From a virus, in IMG/VR virus record IMGVR_UViG_3300031227_000050, positions 1 through 56,483 of that record: a stretch of DNA of 56,483 bases. The stretch is one strand, 5' to 3'. How positions within the stretch are numbered: position 1 is the stretch's first letter; the number at the start of each line of letters is the position of its first letter. The translations under genes were made by a program, and so were the position numbers. Below, piece after piece: positions 55,796 to 56,483 of the stretch. A model generated the notes under the pieces. That model was not told the origin of the DNA. It saw nothing but the letters and a program-made list of their open reading frames with translations, and searched no databases.

Positions 55796-56088
55796 TATTT
55801 AGGTAACACCAAACTAGGCTTCGTTATTACAACACCCGAACCAAACTTTTCATTCCACATGTTAGCAATGTCATCTGCTGGGGCTAAATTATACTCAATT
55901 TCCATTTTGGAAATAATTATCACCTTTTCAGAGGTGTATGGAAGATATGGTACAATAGCAGTTTGTCCACCCTGACCCATCATCAATCGAACAGGTGTCT
56001 CTACTTTATAAAAACCCTCACAGTCTTCAATTATCTTACAAATAACATCAGCACCACCCTTTAGTCTTAGGTATCTAATTCCTAACAT
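55795..56088 (-). CDS. LSM-like domain phage protein
   Basis: A 97-residue protein. VICKIIEDCEGFYKVETPV and IVPYLPYTSEKVIIISKM fit the small beta-barrel (Sm/LSM-like) phage family. Sm/LSM proteins bind RNA in cells; here the role is unknown. Next to the tRNA array, an RNA-binding role is attractive but unproven. Confidence 0.68.
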   Translation of the reverse strand: MLGIRYLRLKGGADVICKIIEDCEGFYKVETPVRLMMGQGGQTAIVPYLPYTSEKVIIISKMEIEYNLAPADDIANMWNEKFGSGVVITKPSLVLPK

Positions 56089-56351
56089 AATTGTCCTTCC
56101 ATTTCCTCGATTAGTTTAACTAACACATCACCATGACAAGCCTTGGGTTTACAGAAACAACCTAACCTTTTACCTTCAAGCTCATGTAGAGCAGCAAGAA
56201 GGTGGGGCTGTTTACGAATCCACTTTTCATAAAACTTTATAACCCTTGCTCTATTACCGTTTGTTCCCACTACAAATGGGTTACCCCACTTGCTACCTCT
56301 ACCAATGTAAACATCGTAGGGTTCAACATATTTATTAACTACTCTTGTCAT
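56082..56351 (-). CDS. DUF4326-family protein
   Basis: An 89-residue protein. VYIGRGSKWGNPFVVG, the RxxVIKFYEKWI segment and LGCFCKPKACHGDVL with its cysteines are characteristic of DUF4326. Function not established. Overlaps the LSM-like gene by seven bases. Confidence 0.8.
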   Translation of the reverse strand: MTRVVNKYVEPYDVYIGRGSKWGNPFVVGTNGNRARVIKFYEKWIRKQPHLLAALHELEGKRLGCFCKPKACHGDVLVKLIEEMEGQLC

Positions 56352-56370
56352 CCTTTGGTCCTTTCTAAAG

Positions 56371-56441
56371 TGCGCCTAGCCAGAATCGAACTGACACTTA
56401 AACCTTGGCAAGGTTTCGTGCGACCACTACACTATAAACGC
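56371..56441 (-). tRNA. tRNA-Gly (anticodon GCC)
   Basis: Acceptor GCGTTTA/TAGGCGC, D arm GTGTAGTGGTCGCAC, anticodon arm AAACC-TTGCCAA-GGTTT, T arm GTCAG-TTCGATT-CTGGC, discriminator A. No CCA is encoded. Confidence 0.9.
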
Positions 56442-56447
56442 GAACAT

Positions 56448-56483
56448 TTAAGGTCTCCTTAGTTCAATTATGTCCCAGGTTCC
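56448..56483 (-). CDS. 3' end of an upstream gene (partial)
   Basis: Eleven sense codons (ending WDIIELRRP) and a TAA, open to the right edge of the window. An AAGGAG follows it, next to a 6-codon frame that runs into tRNA-Gly. Too short to identify. Confidence 0.35.
   Translation of the reverse strand, partial: GTWDIIELRRP

Noticed and set aside
1-56483. CRISPR arrays, insertion sequences or attachment sites
   Set aside because: I saw no regularly spaced direct repeats, transposase genes, integrase gene or terminal inverted repeats.

Overview
The window is a piece of a large, A+T-rich tailed bacteriophage genome with a Bacteria-type host. Nearly every gene lies on the minus strand, so transcription runs from high to low coordinates. 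Genes overlap by 1-20 bases (ATGA or TAATG junctions) and most start behind GGAG-type ribosome binding sites. The phage assignment rests on a replication, recombination and nucleotide gene set with no host housekeeping genes, a tRNA array, many tiny membrane proteins, and inteins in nucleic-acid enzymes. The host is not identified. The only host clues are four sigma70-like promoters (TTGACA, 16-base spacer, TATAAT-like) and a twin-arginine signal.

Layout by coordinate. 1-11.8 kb: replication and recombination (RecB-like nuclease, dNMP kinase, DnaG-type primase, DnaB-type helicase, RecA/UvsX-like recombinase, PD-(D/E)XK nuclease, PhoH, HNH). 11.8-17.1 kb: class II ribonucleotide reductase with a 408-residue LAGLIDADG intein, a structured noncoding leader, dCMP deaminase, tRNA-Leu and an HNH gene. 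17.1-19.6 kb: permuted papain-fold hydrolase, membrane coiled-coil protein, and a virion-type protein ending at a strong terminator. 19.6-31.2 kb: DeoC-like protein, ClpP, ThyA, a sigma-like factor, NMN adenylyltransferase-like enzyme, DNA ligase, glycosyltransferase, an RNase P RNA gene, a C1 peptidase and GMP reductase. 31.2-35 kb: an RNA ligase gene split in two by a split intein, with an HNH gene, a cytosine methyltransferase and a restriction-endonuclease-like domain between the halves. 35-44 kb: sulfotransferase, nuclease, PRTase, first tRNA array, structural proteins, phosphoesterase, P-loop kinase and T4 Rnl1-type RNA ligase. 44-54 kb: a membrane-anchored trypsin-like protease, small membrane proteins, a second papain-fold hydrolase and a glycosyltransferase cluster. 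52.4-56.4 kb: second tRNA array with small membrane proteins, an LSM-like protein and a DUF4326 protein.

Two systems stand out. First, the phage carries its own compact RNase P RNA (about 240 nt; P1, P2, P3 and P4 all pair, with the CR-I and CR-V consensus present). It sits with 19 recognisable tRNAs, three tRNA-like elements, several repeated hairpins or pseudoknots placed directly after tRNAs, and RNA-repair enzymes (two RNA ligases and a polynucleotide-kinase-like P-loop enzyme). Together these look like a phage-run tRNA processing and repair programme. Second, the split-intein RNA ligase contains what looks like a restriction-modification module. The endonuclease-like domain is fused to the C-intein, so protein trans-splicing would both rebuild the ligase and release the nuclease.

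Starts were chosen by ribosome binding site and overlap and are often shorter than the longest possible frame. Functions come from recognised motifs read by eye. No database search was possible.
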